A DNA stretch of 64,000 nucleotides from Streptomyces durocortorensis (GCF_031760065.1 NZ_CP134500.1:6944001-7008000); one strand, 5' to 3'; shown: positions 50,147 to 60,112, counted from the stretch's first letter. Translations and numbers: made by a program. The notes: a model not told the origin generated them from the sequence alone.

Positions 50147-51112
50147 ATGCAGGCATGGCGAGTACACCGGAACGGTGAGCCGGGCGAGGTGATGCGCCTG
50201 GAGGAGACGGACCGGCCCACGCCCGGCGAGGGGCAGGTGCTCGTCGAGGTCCGCGCCGCGAACGTCAACTTCCCCGACGCCCTGCTCTGCCGGGGCCAGT
50301 ACCAGGTGCGGCCGCCGCTGCCGTTCACCCCGGGCGTCGAGGTGTGCGGCACGACCGAGGACGGGCGGCGCGTCCTCGCCACCCCCGCCCTGCCGTACGG
50401 CGGCTTCGCCGACCACGTCGTCGCGGACGAGGCGGCCCTGCTGCCCGCCCCCGAGGCCCTGGACGACGCCGAAGCGGCCGCTCTGCACATCGGCTACCAG
50501 ACCGGCTGGTTCGGACTGCACCGCCGCGCGCACCTCCAGCCCGGCGAGACCCTGCTCGTGCACGCGGCGGCGGGCGGCGTCGGCAGCGCCGCCGTCCAGC
50601 TCGGCAAGGCGGCGGGCGCCACCGTCATCGGCGTCGTCGGCGGCCCGGAGAAGGCGGCCGTCGCCCGCGAGCTCGGCTGCGACATGGTCATCGACCGGCG
50701 GAGCGAGGACATCGTCGGCGTGGTGAAGGAAGCCACCGGCGGGCGCGGCGCGGACGTCGTCTACGACCCGGTCGGCGGCGACGCGTACGCCAAGTCCGTC
50801 AAGTGCGTCGCCTTCGAGGGCCGCGTCCTGGTCGTCGGGTTCGCCAGCGGCACGATCCCCGCCCCCGCCCTCAACCACGCCTTGGTGAAGAACTACTCGA
50901 TCGTCGGGCTGCACTGGGGCCTCTACAACACCAAGGACCCGGCCGCTGTCCGCGCCTGCCACGACGAGCTGACCGGGCTGGCCGCCCAGGGCATCGTCAA
51001 ACCCCTGATCAGCGAGCGTGTCCCCATGGCCGGGGCCGCCGACGCCGTCCAGCGCGTCGCCGACGGCACCAGCACCGGCCGCATCGTCGTCCTGCCCGGA
51101 GGCACCCGATGA
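50147..51112 (+). CDS. Zinc-free MDR quinone oxidoreductase (QOR-like)
   Basis: The 321-residue medium-chain oxidoreductase has the QOR features NVNFPDALLCRGQYQ and PFTPGVEVCGTTE, then the NADPH Rossmann motif HAAAGGVGSAAVQLGKAAGATVIG. The catalytic and structural zinc ligands of alcohol dehydrogenases are absent. It should reduce a quinone or an enone, possibly an enoyl-CoA. It heads an operon with two acyl-CoA dehydrogenases (ATGA overlap at its 3' end). The ATG follows GGAGG by 6 bases. Confidence 0.9.
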   Translation: MQAWRVHRNGEPGEVMRLEETDRPTPGEGQVLVEVRAANVNFPDALLCRGQYQVRPPLPFTPGVEVCGTTEDGRRVLATPALPYGGFADHVVADEAALLPAPEALDDAEAAALHIGYQTGWFGLHRRAHLQPGETLLVHAAAGGVGSAAVQLGKAAGATVIGVVGGPEKAAVARELGCDMVIDRRSEDIVGVVKEATGGRGADVVYDPVGGDAYAKSVKCVAFEGRVLVVGFASGTIPAPALNHALVKNYSIVGLHWGLYNTKDPAAVRACHDELTGLAAQGIVKPLISERVPMAGAADAVQRVADGTSTGRIVVLPGGTR

Positions 51113-52293
51113 GCCCCGACGCCGCCGAGGTCCGCCGCCGCACCCGCGAGCTGCTCGCCGCCCATCCGCCCGCAACGACCGACCGCACCGACTTCCTGAA
51201 GGCCCGGTTCGACGCGGGCCTCGCCTGGGTCCACTACCCGGTCGGCCTCGGCGGGCTCGACGCGCCCCGCTCCCTCCAGCAGGTCGTGGACGCCGAACTC
51301 GCCGCCGCCGACGCGCCCGACAACGACCCCCGCCGGATCGGCATCGGCCTCGGCATGGCCGCGCCGACCATCCTCGGCTTCGGCACCGACGAGCAGAAGC
51401 AGCGCTTCCTGCGCCCCCTGTGGGTGGGGGAGGAGGTCTGGTGCCAGCTCTTCAGCGAGCCCGGCGCCGGGTCCGACCTCGCGGCGCTGGCCACCCGGGC
51501 GGTCCGCGACGGCGATGACTGGATCGTCGACGGGCAGAAGGTCTGGACGTCCAGCGCCCACCTCGCCCGCTGGGCCATCCTCATCGCCCGCACCGACCCC
51601 GGCCTGCCCAAGCACCGGGGCATCAGCTACTTCCTCTGCGACATGACCGACCCCGGCGTCGAGGTCCGGCCGCTGCGCCAGATCACCGGGGAGGCCGAGT
51701 TCAACGAGGTCTTCCTCTCCGGCGTACGCATCCCGGACAGCCACCGGCTCGGACCCGTCGGCGAGGGCTGGAAGGTCGCCCGGACCACCCTGATGAACGA
51801 GCGCGTCTCCATCGGCGGCTCCCGCATCCCGCGCGAGGGCGGCATGATCGGCCCGGTCTCCGCGACCTGGCGCGAACGCCCCGACCTGCGCACCCACGAC
51901 ACCCACCAACGCCTGCTCACCCTCTGGGTGGAGGCCGAGGTCGCCCGGCTCACCGGGGAGCGGCTGCGGCAGCAACTCGTCGCCGGACAGCCCGGACCCG
52001 AGGGCTCGGGCATGAAGCTCGCCTTCGCCCGCCTCAACCAGGAGATCAGCGGCCTGGAAGTGGAACTCCTCGGCGACGAGGGCCTGTTGTACGGCGACTG
52101 GACCATGCGCCGCCCGGAGCTGGTCGACTTCACCGGACGCGACGCCGGCTACCGCTATCTGCGGTCCAAGGGGAACTCCATCGAGGGCGGCACCAGCGAG
52201 GTCCTGCTGAACATCGTCGCCGAGCGCGTCCTCGGCCTGCCCGCCGAGCCCCGCAACGACAAGGACGTCGCCTGGAAGGACCTGAGCCGATGA
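51109..52293 (+). CDS. Acyl-CoA dehydrogenase, large subunit-like
   Basis: This 394-residue flavoprotein has the family motifs WCQLFSEPGAGSDLAALATRA and WIVDGQKVWTSSAHLARW, an FAD site, and a C-terminal KGNSIEGGTSEVLLNIVAERVLGLP. Paired unlike acyl-CoA dehydrogenases next to each other are known as alpha2-beta2 heteromers in actinobacterial steroid side-chain oxidation (ChsE1/ChsE2 type). The next gene encodes a partner with a 4-base overlap. The pair may act on a bulky or branched acyl-CoA; the substrate is not shown by sequence. Confidence 0.9.
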   Translation: MSPDAAEVRRRTRELLAAHPPATTDRTDFLKARFDAGLAWVHYPVGLGGLDAPRSLQQVVDAELAAADAPDNDPRRIGIGLGMAAPTILGFGTDEQKQRFLRPLWVGEEVWCQLFSEPGAGSDLAALATRAVRDGDDWIVDGQKVWTSSAHLARWAILIARTDPGLPKHRGISYFLCDMTDPGVEVRPLRQITGEAEFNEVFLSGVRIPDSHRLGPVGEGWKVARTTLMNERVSIGGSRIPREGGMIGPVSATWRERPDLRTHDTHQRLLTLWVEAEVARLTGERLRQQLVAGQPGPEGSGMKLAFARLNQEISGLEVELLGDEGLLYGDWTMRRPELVDFTGRDAGYRYLRSKGNSIEGGTSEVLLNIVAERVLGLPAEPRNDKDVAWKDLSR

Positions 52294-53408
52294 CCGCGAC
52301 CGCCCAGCCGCCCGCCACCCCCGACCTCCTCTACTCCCAGGACGAGGAGGACCTGCGCTCCGCCGTACGCGCCCTCCTCGCCGACCGGGCCGACGCGCCG
52401 ACGGTGATCGCGGCGACCGAGTCCGACACGCCGTACGACCCTCGGCTCTGGGAGGCACTCGCCTCCGGCATCGGCGCCGCCGGACTCCTCGTGCCGGAGA
52501 AGCTCGGCGGCCAGGGAGCATCCCACCGCGAGGCCGCCGTGGTCCTGGAGGAGCTGGGCCGCAGCGTGGCCCCGGCCCCGTATCTGACCAGCGCAGTGGT
52601 GGCCACCGAGACGCTGCTCGCACTCGGCGGGGACGACGGACCGGCCGCCGCTCTCGTCGGTGAACTGGCCTCCGGCGCCCGTACGGCGGTGCTCGCCGTG
52701 CCCTTGGGGACCGCGCCCGCAGGCTCCCAGAAGGCCACGGCCTCGCTGGACGGCACGGTCCGGGGCGTCGCCGACGCGGCCGTGGCGGACGTCCTGCTGG
52801 TGCCGACCGCCGAAGGCCTGTACGCGGTCGAGGCGACGGCCCCCGGGGTGGCGGTCGTCCCCCTCGTACCGCTCGACCTGACCCGCCCGCTCGCCACCCT
52901 CACCCTCTCCGGTGCGACCGGGACCCTGCTCGCAGACGCGGACGCGAGCGCCACCGCCGTACGGCGCGGGCTGCTCGCCGGGGCCGGGCTGCTCGCCTCC
53001 GAACAGCTCGGGATCGCCGAGTGGTGCCTGACCGAGACCGTCCGGCACACCCGCGAACGGCACCAGTTCAACCGGCCCGTGGGCTCGTTCCAGTCGCTCA
53101 AGCACCGGATGGCCCGGCTCTGGCTGGAGGTCGTCTCGGCCCGTGCCGCCGCCCGCGGCGCCGCCGACGCCCTCGCCACCGGCAGCCCGGACGCCCCGCT
53201 CGCCGTCGCCGTGGCCCAGGCGTACTGCTCCGGCGTCGCGGTCCACGCCGCCGAGGAGTGCGTACAGCTGCACGGCGGGATCGGGATGACGTGGGAGCAC
53301 CCGGCGCACCTGTACCTCAAGCGCGCCAAGGCGGACTCCATCGCCTACGGCACGGCGGGCAGCCACCGTGCGGCCGTCGCGGAGCTGGCGGAACTCCCGG
53401 CTCCGTAG
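52290..53408 (+). CDS. Acyl-CoA dehydrogenase, partner subunit
   Basis: The 372-residue protein is a divergent acyl-CoA dehydrogenase with LLVPEKLGGQGASHREAAVVLEELGRSVAPAP and, near its end, RHQFNRPVGSFQSLKHRMA and QLHGGIGMTWEHPAHLYLKRAK. The Glu in TWEHP is where the catalytic base often sits in this subfamily. The FAD motif in the middle is weak, so it may be the non-FAD or shared-site half of a heteromer. It ends just before a strong terminator. Confidence 0.88.
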   Translation: MTATAQPPATPDLLYSQDEEDLRSAVRALLADRADAPTVIAATESDTPYDPRLWEALASGIGAAGLLVPEKLGGQGASHREAAVVLEELGRSVAPAPYLTSAVVATETLLALGGDDGPAAALVGELASGARTAVLAVPLGTAPAGSQKATASLDGTVRGVADAAVADVLLVPTAEGLYAVEATAPGVAVVPLVPLDLTRPLATLTLSGATGTLLADADASATAVRRGLLAGAGLLASEQLGIAEWCLTETVRHTRERHQFNRPVGSFQSLKHRMARLWLEVVSARAAARGAADALATGSPDAPLAVAVAQAYCSGVAVHAAEECVQLHGGIGMTWEHPAHLYLKRAKADSIAYGTAGSHRAAVAELAELPAP

Positions 53409-53442
53409 CTCTCACGCCTGCCGCGCGCATCCGGACCACCGG

Positions 53443-53492
53443 CCCCGGTACCCCCGTCCCACCTGCTGAGGCGGGGTGTACCGGGGTCTTTT
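53443..53492 (+). terminator. Rho-independent terminator of the acyl-CoA dehydrogenase operon
   Basis: CCCCGGTACCCCCG pairs with GGCGGGGTGTACCGGGG (two small bulges) and is followed by TCTTTT, an unusually complete intrinsic terminator for this G/C-rich genome. Confidence 0.85.
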
Positions 53493-53505
53493 ACGTGCTG
53501 TTTAA

Positions 53506-53522
53506 TTGCGTACTGTTCGCAA
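53506..53522 (+). promoter_or_regulatory. Nur-box-like palindrome upstream of the nickel/peptide ABC operon
   Basis: TTGCG-TACTGTT-CGCAA is a perfect inverted repeat. Written as TTGCGT-N5-TCGCAA it resembles the Streptomyces Nur consensus TTGCAA-N5-TTGCAA, with three mismatches. It lies in an A/T-rich stretch 34-50 bases before the binding-protein start. Confidence 0.5.
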
Positions 53523-53555
53523 CAACAGTCGATCTTGAACAGGGATGTGCAGAGT

Positions 53556-55172
53556 ATGACGGCCCGATCGATACGGGGGGCGGTCGCCGCCACGCTGGTG
53601 ACCGCACTGTCCTTGACCGCGGCGGCCTGCTCCAACCCGGACAGTTCCACGGGCGGCTCCGCGACCGGCTCCACCTCGGCCGTCGTCGGCATCGCCTACG
53701 AGCCCGAGAGCCTGAGCCCGCTGCTCGGCTACGGCAAGGACGGCAACTCCAAGATCTTCGACGGGCTGCTCGCCCTGGACGCGGACATGCAGCTCCGCCC
53801 GGCTCTCGCCGCCGCGCTTCCCGAGGTCAGCGCCGACGGACTCACGTACACGTACAAGCTGCGCCAGGGCGTGAAGTTCAGCGACGGCGAGGCGTTCAGC
53901 GCCGAGGACGTCGTCTTCACCTACCGCACCATCCTCGACGAGAAGACCAACAACGCCTCCCGCGCCGAGCTGGACGCCGTCAAGGACGTCACGGCCAAGG
54001 GCGAGGACACCGTCGTCTTCACTCTCAAGTACCCCTACGCGCCCTTCGCCCAGCGCACCGTCCTGGCCATCGCCCCCGAGCACATCGCGGGCAAGCAGGA
54101 CGTCAACAACGGGGCCTTCACCACCCGGCCCATCGGCACCGGACCCTACGTCCTCACCAAGTGGTCCAAGGGCGAGAAGCTCAGCTTCACCGCCAACCCC
54201 CACTACTGGGACGGCGAGCCCGAGGTGAAGAAGTTCACCATGGCGATCATCAAGGACGACGACGTGCGCGCCACCCGGCTGCGCTCCGGAGACCTCGACG
54301 GCGCGATCCTGCCGCCCAACCTCGCCAAGGGCTTCGCCGACGACAAGGCCAAGAAGACCTACGCCGCGACCACCTACGACTACCGCACGGTGACGCTCCC
54401 CTCGCACAACAAGGTCGCGGGCGACACCGCCGTACGCCGCGCCCTCGACGTCGCCGTCGACCGCGAGACCATGGTCAAGGCCATCCTCAACGGCGACGGC
54501 AGGCCCGCCTACGGGCCCGTCCCCACCGACAGCGAGTGGTTCACCAAGGGCACCGAACGCCCCCACGACCTCGCCGCCGCGAAGAAGATCCTGGACGAGG
54601 CGGGATGGAAGCCCGGCAAGGACGGCATCCGCGTCAAGGACGGCGTGCGCGCCGCGTTCCCGCTCTGGTACCTCAGCGGTGACAAGCTCCGCCAGGAGCA
54701 CGCCCTCGCCTACGCCTCCGACGCCAAGAAGGCGGGTATCGACATCCGCACCGAGGCCGGGACCTGGGAGGTCATCGAGCCCCGGATGAAGCACGACGCC
54801 GTTCTCGCGGGCGGCGGCTCGCCCGCCGACCCCGACTTCGACCAGTACACCCTGCTGAAGTCCTCCCTCGCGGGCGACGGCTTCAACAACATGGCCTGGT
54901 ACGACAACAAGGCCGTCGACGCCGCCATCGAGGCGGGCCGCAGGAGCGGCGAGCCGGCCGAGCGGAAGAAGGCGTACGACACCGTCCAGCGCGAGCTGGT
55001 GAAGAACCCGGGCTACACCTTCCTCACCCACATCGACCACCTCTACGTCGTCGACGACCGCTTCGGCGCGCTCACCACCCAGGTCGAGCCGCACGACCAC
55101 GGGCTGGCCTCCGGCCCCTGGTGGAACGTCGAGAAGTGGAAGACCGAGAGCGCCGGAGGCACGGACAAGTGA
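53556..55172 (+). CDS. nikA: Nickel/peptide-binding lipoprotein (NikA/DppA-like)
   Basis: The 538-residue solute-binding protein has a lipobox LTAAAC (Cys25) and the SBP family 5 core: YEPESLSPLLGYGKDGNSKIF, LRQGVKFSDGEAFSAEDVVFTY and RPIGTGPYVLTKWSKGEKLSF. Family 5 covers nickel-chelate, oligopeptide and dipeptide carriers. The nickel assignment rests on the Nur-like site, on the full nikABCDE gene order and on a related Nur-controlled operon in S. coelicolor, so it is tentative. I chose the ATG at MTARSIRG; a TTG seven codons upstream is less likely. The permease gene overlaps by 4 bases. Confidence 0.83.
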   Translation: MTARSIRGAVAATLVTALSLTAAACSNPDSSTGGSATGSTSAVVGIAYEPESLSPLLGYGKDGNSKIFDGLLALDADMQLRPALAAALPEVSADGLTYTYKLRQGVKFSDGEAFSAEDVVFTYRTILDEKTNNASRAELDAVKDVTAKGEDTVVFTLKYPYAPFAQRTVLAIAPEHIAGKQDVNNGAFTTRPIGTGPYVLTKWSKGEKLSFTANPHYWDGEPEVKKFTMAIIKDDDVRATRLRSGDLDGAILPPNLAKGFADDKAKKTYAATTYDYRTVTLPSHNKVAGDTAVRRALDVAVDRETMVKAILNGDGRPAYGPVPTDSEWFTKGTERPHDLAAAKKILDEAGWKPGKDGIRVKDGVRAAFPLWYLSGDKLRQEHALAYASDAKKAGIDIRTEAGTWEVIEPRMKHDAVLAGGGSPADPDFDQYTLLKSSLAGDGFNNMAWYDNKAVDAAIEAGRRSGEPAERKKAYDTVQRELVKNPGYTFLTHIDHLYVVDDRFGALTTQVEPHDHGLASGPWWNVEKWKTESAGGTDK

Positions 55173-56161
55173 GCCGCCGCCTCCCCTGGGGGCCGATGGC
55201 ACGGATGACGGGACGGCGGGCCCTGTTCGCCGTCCCGGTCCTCCTCACCGTCACCTTCGGTGTGTTCGCCGTCGCCGCCGCGTCCCCCTTCGACCCGGTC
55301 AAGGCGTACGCGGGCACCGCCGGGCTCACCGCGTCCCAGGAGAACCTGGACCAGCTCCGGGCCAACCTCGGCGTCGACCAGCCGCTGGTGGCCCGCTGGT
55401 GGAACTGGCTGACCTCGGCCCTCCAGGGCGATCTGGGCGACTCCAGCGTGATGCGCCAGCCCGTCGCCGACGTCATCGCGGAGCGCCTGGGCTGGTCCGT
55501 CCTGCTGGCCGCCACCGCCTTCCTCATCGCGATCCTGCTCGGTACCGGACTCGGCGTCCTCGCCGCCCGCAGGCCCGGCGGCTGGCTCGACCGGGGCGTC
55601 AGCTCCGCCGCGTACACCCTGGAAGCCGCCCCCGCCTTCTGGCTCGGGCTGCTCGCCATCTGGGTCTTCGCCCTGAAGCTGGACGTCCTCCCGGCCGGCG
55701 GACTCACCGACACCGCCAGCGAGACCATCACCTTCGGCCAGGTCGCCTCCCACCTCGTCCTGCCCGCGGCGGTCCTCGGGGTCTCCCAGCTGCCGTGGTT
55801 CTTCCTCTACGTACGGCAAGGAGTCACCGACGCCCTGGCCGAGGACCCGGTCCGCGGTGCCCGCGCCCGGGGGCTGAGCGAGCGCACCGTGCTCCTCGGC
55901 CACGCGCTGCGCTCCGGGATGCTGCCGATGCTCACCCTGATCGGCTCCCGCGTCCCCGAACTCATCACCGGCGCCCTGCTCATCGAGACCGTCTTCAGCT
56001 GGCCCGGCATCGCCGCCGCCACCGTGCAGGCCGCCACCTCCGTCGACTTCTCCCTGCTCGCCGCGCTCACGGTGCTCGCCACCGCCGCGGTCCTGCTCGG
56101 CAACCTGCTCTCCGACCTCCTCTACGGGCTCGCCGACCCCCGGGTGGCCTTCGATGGCTGA
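55169..56161 (+). CDS. nikB: ABC permease (NikB/DppB-like)
   Basis: The 330-residue permease has six helices. A periplasmic first loop (PFDPVKAYAG ... LDQLRANLGVDQPLVARWW) precedes the core, and the EAA loop reads DPVRGARARGLSERTVLLGHALRSGML. The GTG start overlaps the binding-protein stop (GTGA). It pairs with the following permease to form the channel for the same substrate. Confidence 0.88.
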   Translation: MSRRLPWGPMARMTGRRALFAVPVLLTVTFGVFAVAAASPFDPVKAYAGTAGLTASQENLDQLRANLGVDQPLVARWWNWLTSALQGDLGDSSVMRQPVADVIAERLGWSVLLAATAFLIAILLGTGLGVLAARRPGGWLDRGVSSAAYTLEAAPAFWLGLLAIWVFALKLDVLPAGGLTDTASETITFGQVASHLVLPAAVLGVSQLPWFFLYVRQGVTDALAEDPVRGARARGLSERTVLLGHALRSGMLPMLTLIGSRVPELITGALLIETVFSWPGIAAATVQAATSVDFSLLAALTVLATAAVLLGNLLSDLLYGLADPRVAFDG

Positions 56162-57011
56162 GACCGCACTCGCCCCGCCGGGCCGCACCACCCGCCGCGT
56201 CCGGGTCGTCACCTCCGTGGTGATCGTCGCCGCCGTCGCGCTGGCCGTCCTGATCGTGCCGCCGCTGGCCCAGCTCGACCAGCAGGCCGTCGACCTCTCC
56301 AACAAGCTCCACCCGCCGTCCTGGGCCCATCCCTTCGGCACCGACGACGTCGGCCGCGACCTGCTGCTGCGCTGTGTCTACGGACTCCGCGTCTCGCTGC
56401 TCGTCGGCCTGGTCGCCGCCCTCACCGCCACCGTCATCGGCACCGCGATCGGTGCGCTGGCCGGGGCGTTCGGCGGCTGGCCGGACCGCGTCGTGATGCG
56501 GGTCGTCGACGCCCTGTCCTCCATCCCGCACCTCCTGCTGGGCATCTTCATCGTCGCGATGTTCCGGCCCGGCGTCTGGCCGGTCGTCATCTCGGTCGCC
56601 CTGACCCACTGGATCTCGACCGCCCGGATCGTCCGCTCCGAGGTGCTCTCCCTGCGCTCGCGCCCCTTCATCGACGCGGCCGTCTCCGGCGGGGCCTCGC
56701 GCACCCGGGTCATCGTGCGGCACCTGCTGCCCGGGGTGCTCCCGCAGGCCGGTCTCGCGGCGGTGCTGATGGTGCCGCACGCGATGTGGCACGAGTCCGC
56801 GCTGTCCTTCCTCGGCCTCGGGCTCCCGGCCCATCAGGCGAGCCTCGGCAACCTCGTCCAGTCCGCGCGCGGTTCGCTGCTCGCGGGGGACTGGTGGCCG
56901 ACGCTCTTCCCCGGCCTCTTCCTGATCATCCCGACCCTTGCGCTGGCCGGTCTCGCCGGAGCGTGGCGCGACCGGATCAACCCGCGCCGGAAATCGGAGC
57001 TGATGCTGTGA
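56154..57011 (+). CDS. nikC: ABC permease (NikC/DppC-like)
   Basis: The 285-residue protein begins with the NikC/DppC-type N-terminus in which a PPSWAHPFGTDDVGRDLLLRCVYG motif follows the first helix. Its EAA loop is RPFIDAAVSGGASRTRVIVRHLLPGVLPQ. It overlaps the first permease by 8 bases and the ATPase gene by 4 bases (GTGA). Confidence 0.89.
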   Translation: MAETALAPPGRTTRRVRVVTSVVIVAAVALAVLIVPPLAQLDQQAVDLSNKLHPPSWAHPFGTDDVGRDLLLRCVYGLRVSLLVGLVAALTATVIGTAIGALAGAFGGWPDRVVMRVVDALSSIPHLLLGIFIVAMFRPGVWPVVISVALTHWISTARIVRSEVLSLRSRPFIDAAVSGGASRTRVIVRHLLPGVLPQAGLAAVLMVPHAMWHESALSFLGLGLPAHQASLGNLVQSARGSLLAGDWWPTLFPGLFLIIPTLALAGLAGAWRDRINPRRKSELML

Positions 57012-58001
57012 CCGACGACCGCGAGAACACCGGTGCGCCGGTCCTCGACGTCCAGAACCTCTCCGTCCGCTTCCGGATGCGCGGCGGCCGGGACATCGCC
57101 GCCGTCAGCGACGCCCGCTTCTCCGTCGCGGCGGGGGAGTGCCTGGCCCTGGTCGGCGAGAGCGGCTGCGGCAAGTCCGTCCTGGCCTCCGCCCTGCTCG
57201 GGCTGCTCCCCGCCAACGCCGAGACCACAGGCAGCGCCGTCCTCGGCGGGGACACGGACCTGCTCACCGCCGACGAACGCACCCTCGCCCGTACGGTACG
57301 GGGACGGCGCATCGGCCTCGTACCGCAGAGCCCCGCCGCCCACCTCACCCCCGTACGCACCGTGCGGGCCCAGCTGGAGGAGACGCTGCGGGAGCTGACC
57401 GGGGCGAGGGGGAGCGCCCTGCACAAGGCGGCCGTGGCAGCCGCCGCCCGCGCCTCATTCCCCGACGGCCACCTCGACCGCTACCCCCACGAACTCTCGG
57501 GCGGCCTCGCCCAGCGCGCCGCCACCGCCCTCGCCCTGATCGGCGACGCCCCGCTGCTGCTCGCCGACGAACCGACCACCGGACTCGACCGGGACCTCGT
57601 CGAGCGAACCGTCGACGAACTGCGCCGCCACACCGACGAGGGCCGGGCGCTGCTGATCATCACCCATGACCTGGCCGCCGCCGAACGCATCGCCGACCGG
57701 GTCGCCGTGATGTACGCGGGACGGATCGTCGAGATCGCGGACGCCCCCGGCTTCTTCGGCGCCCCGGGCCCCCGCCACCCCTACGCCAAGGGCCTCCTGG
57801 ACGCCCTGCCCGAACGGGACTTCGCCCCGATCCCCGGCATGCCCCCGGAGCTGGGCGCGCTGCCCGACGGTTGCGCCTTCGCCGCCCGCTGCGCGTACGC
57901 CGACGCCCGCTGCACCGGCGAACGCCCGGCCTTCACAGCGGACCTCGCCTGCCACCACGGGCTGACCGGGCGCGCACACTCCCCGACGAAGGAGTCCGCC
58001 G

Positions 58002-58009
<8 letters not shown>
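57008..58009 (+). CDS. nikD: ABC transporter ATPase (NikD/DppD-like)
   Basis: The 333-residue ATPase has Walker A GESGCGKS (about 50-57), signature LSGGLAQR, Walker B LLLADEPTTGLD and switch His in IITHDLAAAER. The C-terminal oligopeptide/nickel extension carries four cysteines (GCAFAARCAYADARC, then ACHH), the pattern that binds a [4Fe-4S] cluster in related DppD-type subunits. It overlaps the next ATPase gene by 8 bases. Confidence 0.9.
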
Positions 58010-58676
<667 letters not shown>

Positions 58677-58706
58677 AGGCTCTCGTGCCTGCTGCGCCCG
58701 CTGCCG

Positions 58707-58937
58707 TCAGCCCTTGAGGGACTCGTCCGTCGGTTTCTCCGGCAGCGGCGACGCCCCGCCGGGCTCGGTGCAGATCTTCCTCCCGTCCTTGAGGTGGGCG
58801 CAGGCCCACGCCGCCGCCGGATACGGCCCCTCGACCCAGTCGGGCCGTGCCGGCCGGGGTGCCGGTGCACCCTGGGCTGCGGGCCCGGTGGACGTGAAGG
58901 GCGTGCACGGAGTGCGGAAGATCCGTGGAACCTCAGG
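58707..58937 (-). pseudogene. Possible remnant of a small secreted protein gene, no start codon
   Basis: The frame is open for 77 codons with strong G/C third-position bias but no ATG, GTG or TTG. Its end is protein-like: DWVEGPYPAAAWACAHLKDGRK then ICTEPGGASPLPEKPTDESLKG. The only other reading of the same region, a plus-strand frame, has weaker bias. It may be the surviving 3' part of a gene or a coincidence. It occupies most of the 440-base gap between the ABC operon and the phosphodiesterase gene. Confidence 0.33.
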
Positions 58938-59022
58938 TCAGGGCAGCTGAGTCGACGCGGAACGCGTCCATCGGGAGACGCGGGGCAGAGGTGGCCGGGG
59001 CGTGAAGCATCGCCGAACAAAT

Positions 59023-59036
59023 GTCAGGTACCTGAC
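59023..59036. promoter_or_regulatory. 14-bp perfect palindrome before the phosphodiesterase gene
   Basis: GTCAGGTACCTGAC is fully symmetrical and lies 80 bases upstream of the start in an A/T-rich stretch (ATGTCAGG, then GACGTATTGG). It resembles a small-dimer repressor site. No regulator gene is adjacent. Confidence 0.5.
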
Positions 59037-59116
59037 GTATTGGTGGATGCGCCTCCATACTCGTCGCGACCGTCCCCCTCCTTTGTCCCCCCCGCCCGTC
59101 CGCTCAGGGAGTCTCC

Positions 59117-59995
59117 ATGGCCCACCCCACCCGCCGCCGCGCGCTCACCGTCGCCCTCGCCACCGCCGCCGCGGGCGTCGCCGTCCCCACCGCGACGGCG
59201 ACCGCCGCACCCGCCCGCCCACGCGGCCCGCGGCCGTTACGTCACGCCCACGCGCACAACGACTACCTGCACCCCCGCCCGCTGCTCGACGCCCTCGCGC
59301 ACGGGTTCACCAGCGTCGAGGCGGACATCTTCCTGGTCGACGGGGAGCTGCTCGTCGCCCATGAGCCCGCCGGGCTCGACCCCACCCGGACCCTCGCCTC
59401 GCTCTACCTGGACCCGCTGGCCGCCCTGGTCCGCGCCGGGCACGGCAGTGTCCACCCGGGCCACCGTGCCCCGCTGCAACTCCTCATCGACATCAAGGCC
59501 GACGGCGTCGCCGCCTACCGCGAGCTGGACCGGCAGCTGCGCCGCCACCGCCGCATCCTGACCCGTTGCAGCCACGGCCGCGTCCGCCCCGGGGCGGTCA
59601 CCGCCGTGATCTCCGGCGACCGGGCCGCCCGCGGCCCCATGGAGGCCCAGAGCACCCGCTACGCGTTCTACGACGGCCGCCTCGACGATCTCGGCACCCC
59701 GGCCCCCGCCTCCTTCGCCCCGCTCGTCAGCGCCAACTGGACCCAGACCTTCGGCTGGCTCGGCGCGGGCCCCTTCCCCCGGGCCGAGCGCGACCGGCTC
59801 CGCACCCTCGTCGCCGCCGCCCACCGCGAAGGCCGCCGCATCCGCTTCTGGGCCACGCCCGACCTGCCCGGCCCCGAGCGGACGGCCGTCTGGACCGAAC
59901 TGCTGGCCGCCGGGGTCGACCACCTCAACACCGACGATCTGGCGGGGCTGCGACGCTTCCTGCGCGCCCGACGGGACGCCGGCCCGACCCCGTAA
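59117..59995 (+). CDS. Secreted PI-PLC/GDPD-like phosphodiesterase
   Basis: The 292-residue product has a Tat-like signal (RRRALTVALATAAAGVAV, cut near TATA). A barrel with HAHNDYLHPRPLLDALAHGFTSVEADIFLVDGELLVAHEP follows, as in the glycerophosphodiester phosphodiesterase/PI-specific phospholipase superfamily (HxHND, then ExD and H). Later motifs are LLIDIKADG and INTDD-like VDHLNTDDLAGL. It probably cleaves a phosphodiester lipid headgroup outside the cell. It is a single gene behind a 14-bp palindrome. Confidence 0.82.
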   Translation: MAHPTRRRALTVALATAAAGVAVPTATATAAPARPRGPRPLRHAHAHNDYLHPRPLLDALAHGFTSVEADIFLVDGELLVAHEPAGLDPTRTLASLYLDPLAALVRAGHGSVHPGHRAPLQLLIDIKADGVAAYRELDRQLRRHRRILTRCSHGRVRPGAVTAVISGDRAARGPMEAQSTRYAFYDGRLDDLGTPAPASFAPLVSANWTQTFGWLGAGPFPRAERDRLRTLVAAAHREGRRIRFWATPDLPGPERTAVWTELLAAGVDHLNTDDLAGLRRFLRARRDAGPTP

Positions 59996-60112
59996 CGCGT
60001 CACCTCCCGGAAGTACCCGTTCGGCGGACACGCCAGTCCGCCGAACGGTCCCTCCGCTACGCCACACTGGCGGCCGAATGCCGCAAATCAGGCGCGGCGG
60101 AGGAGGTTGGTC

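Noticed and set aside
47717..51175. A 1152-codon minus-strand frame across the rhodanese, PIG-L, regulator and oxidoreductase genes
   Set aside because: It is a G/C-rich shadow of plus-strand genes with clear family motifs and has no recognisable domain.
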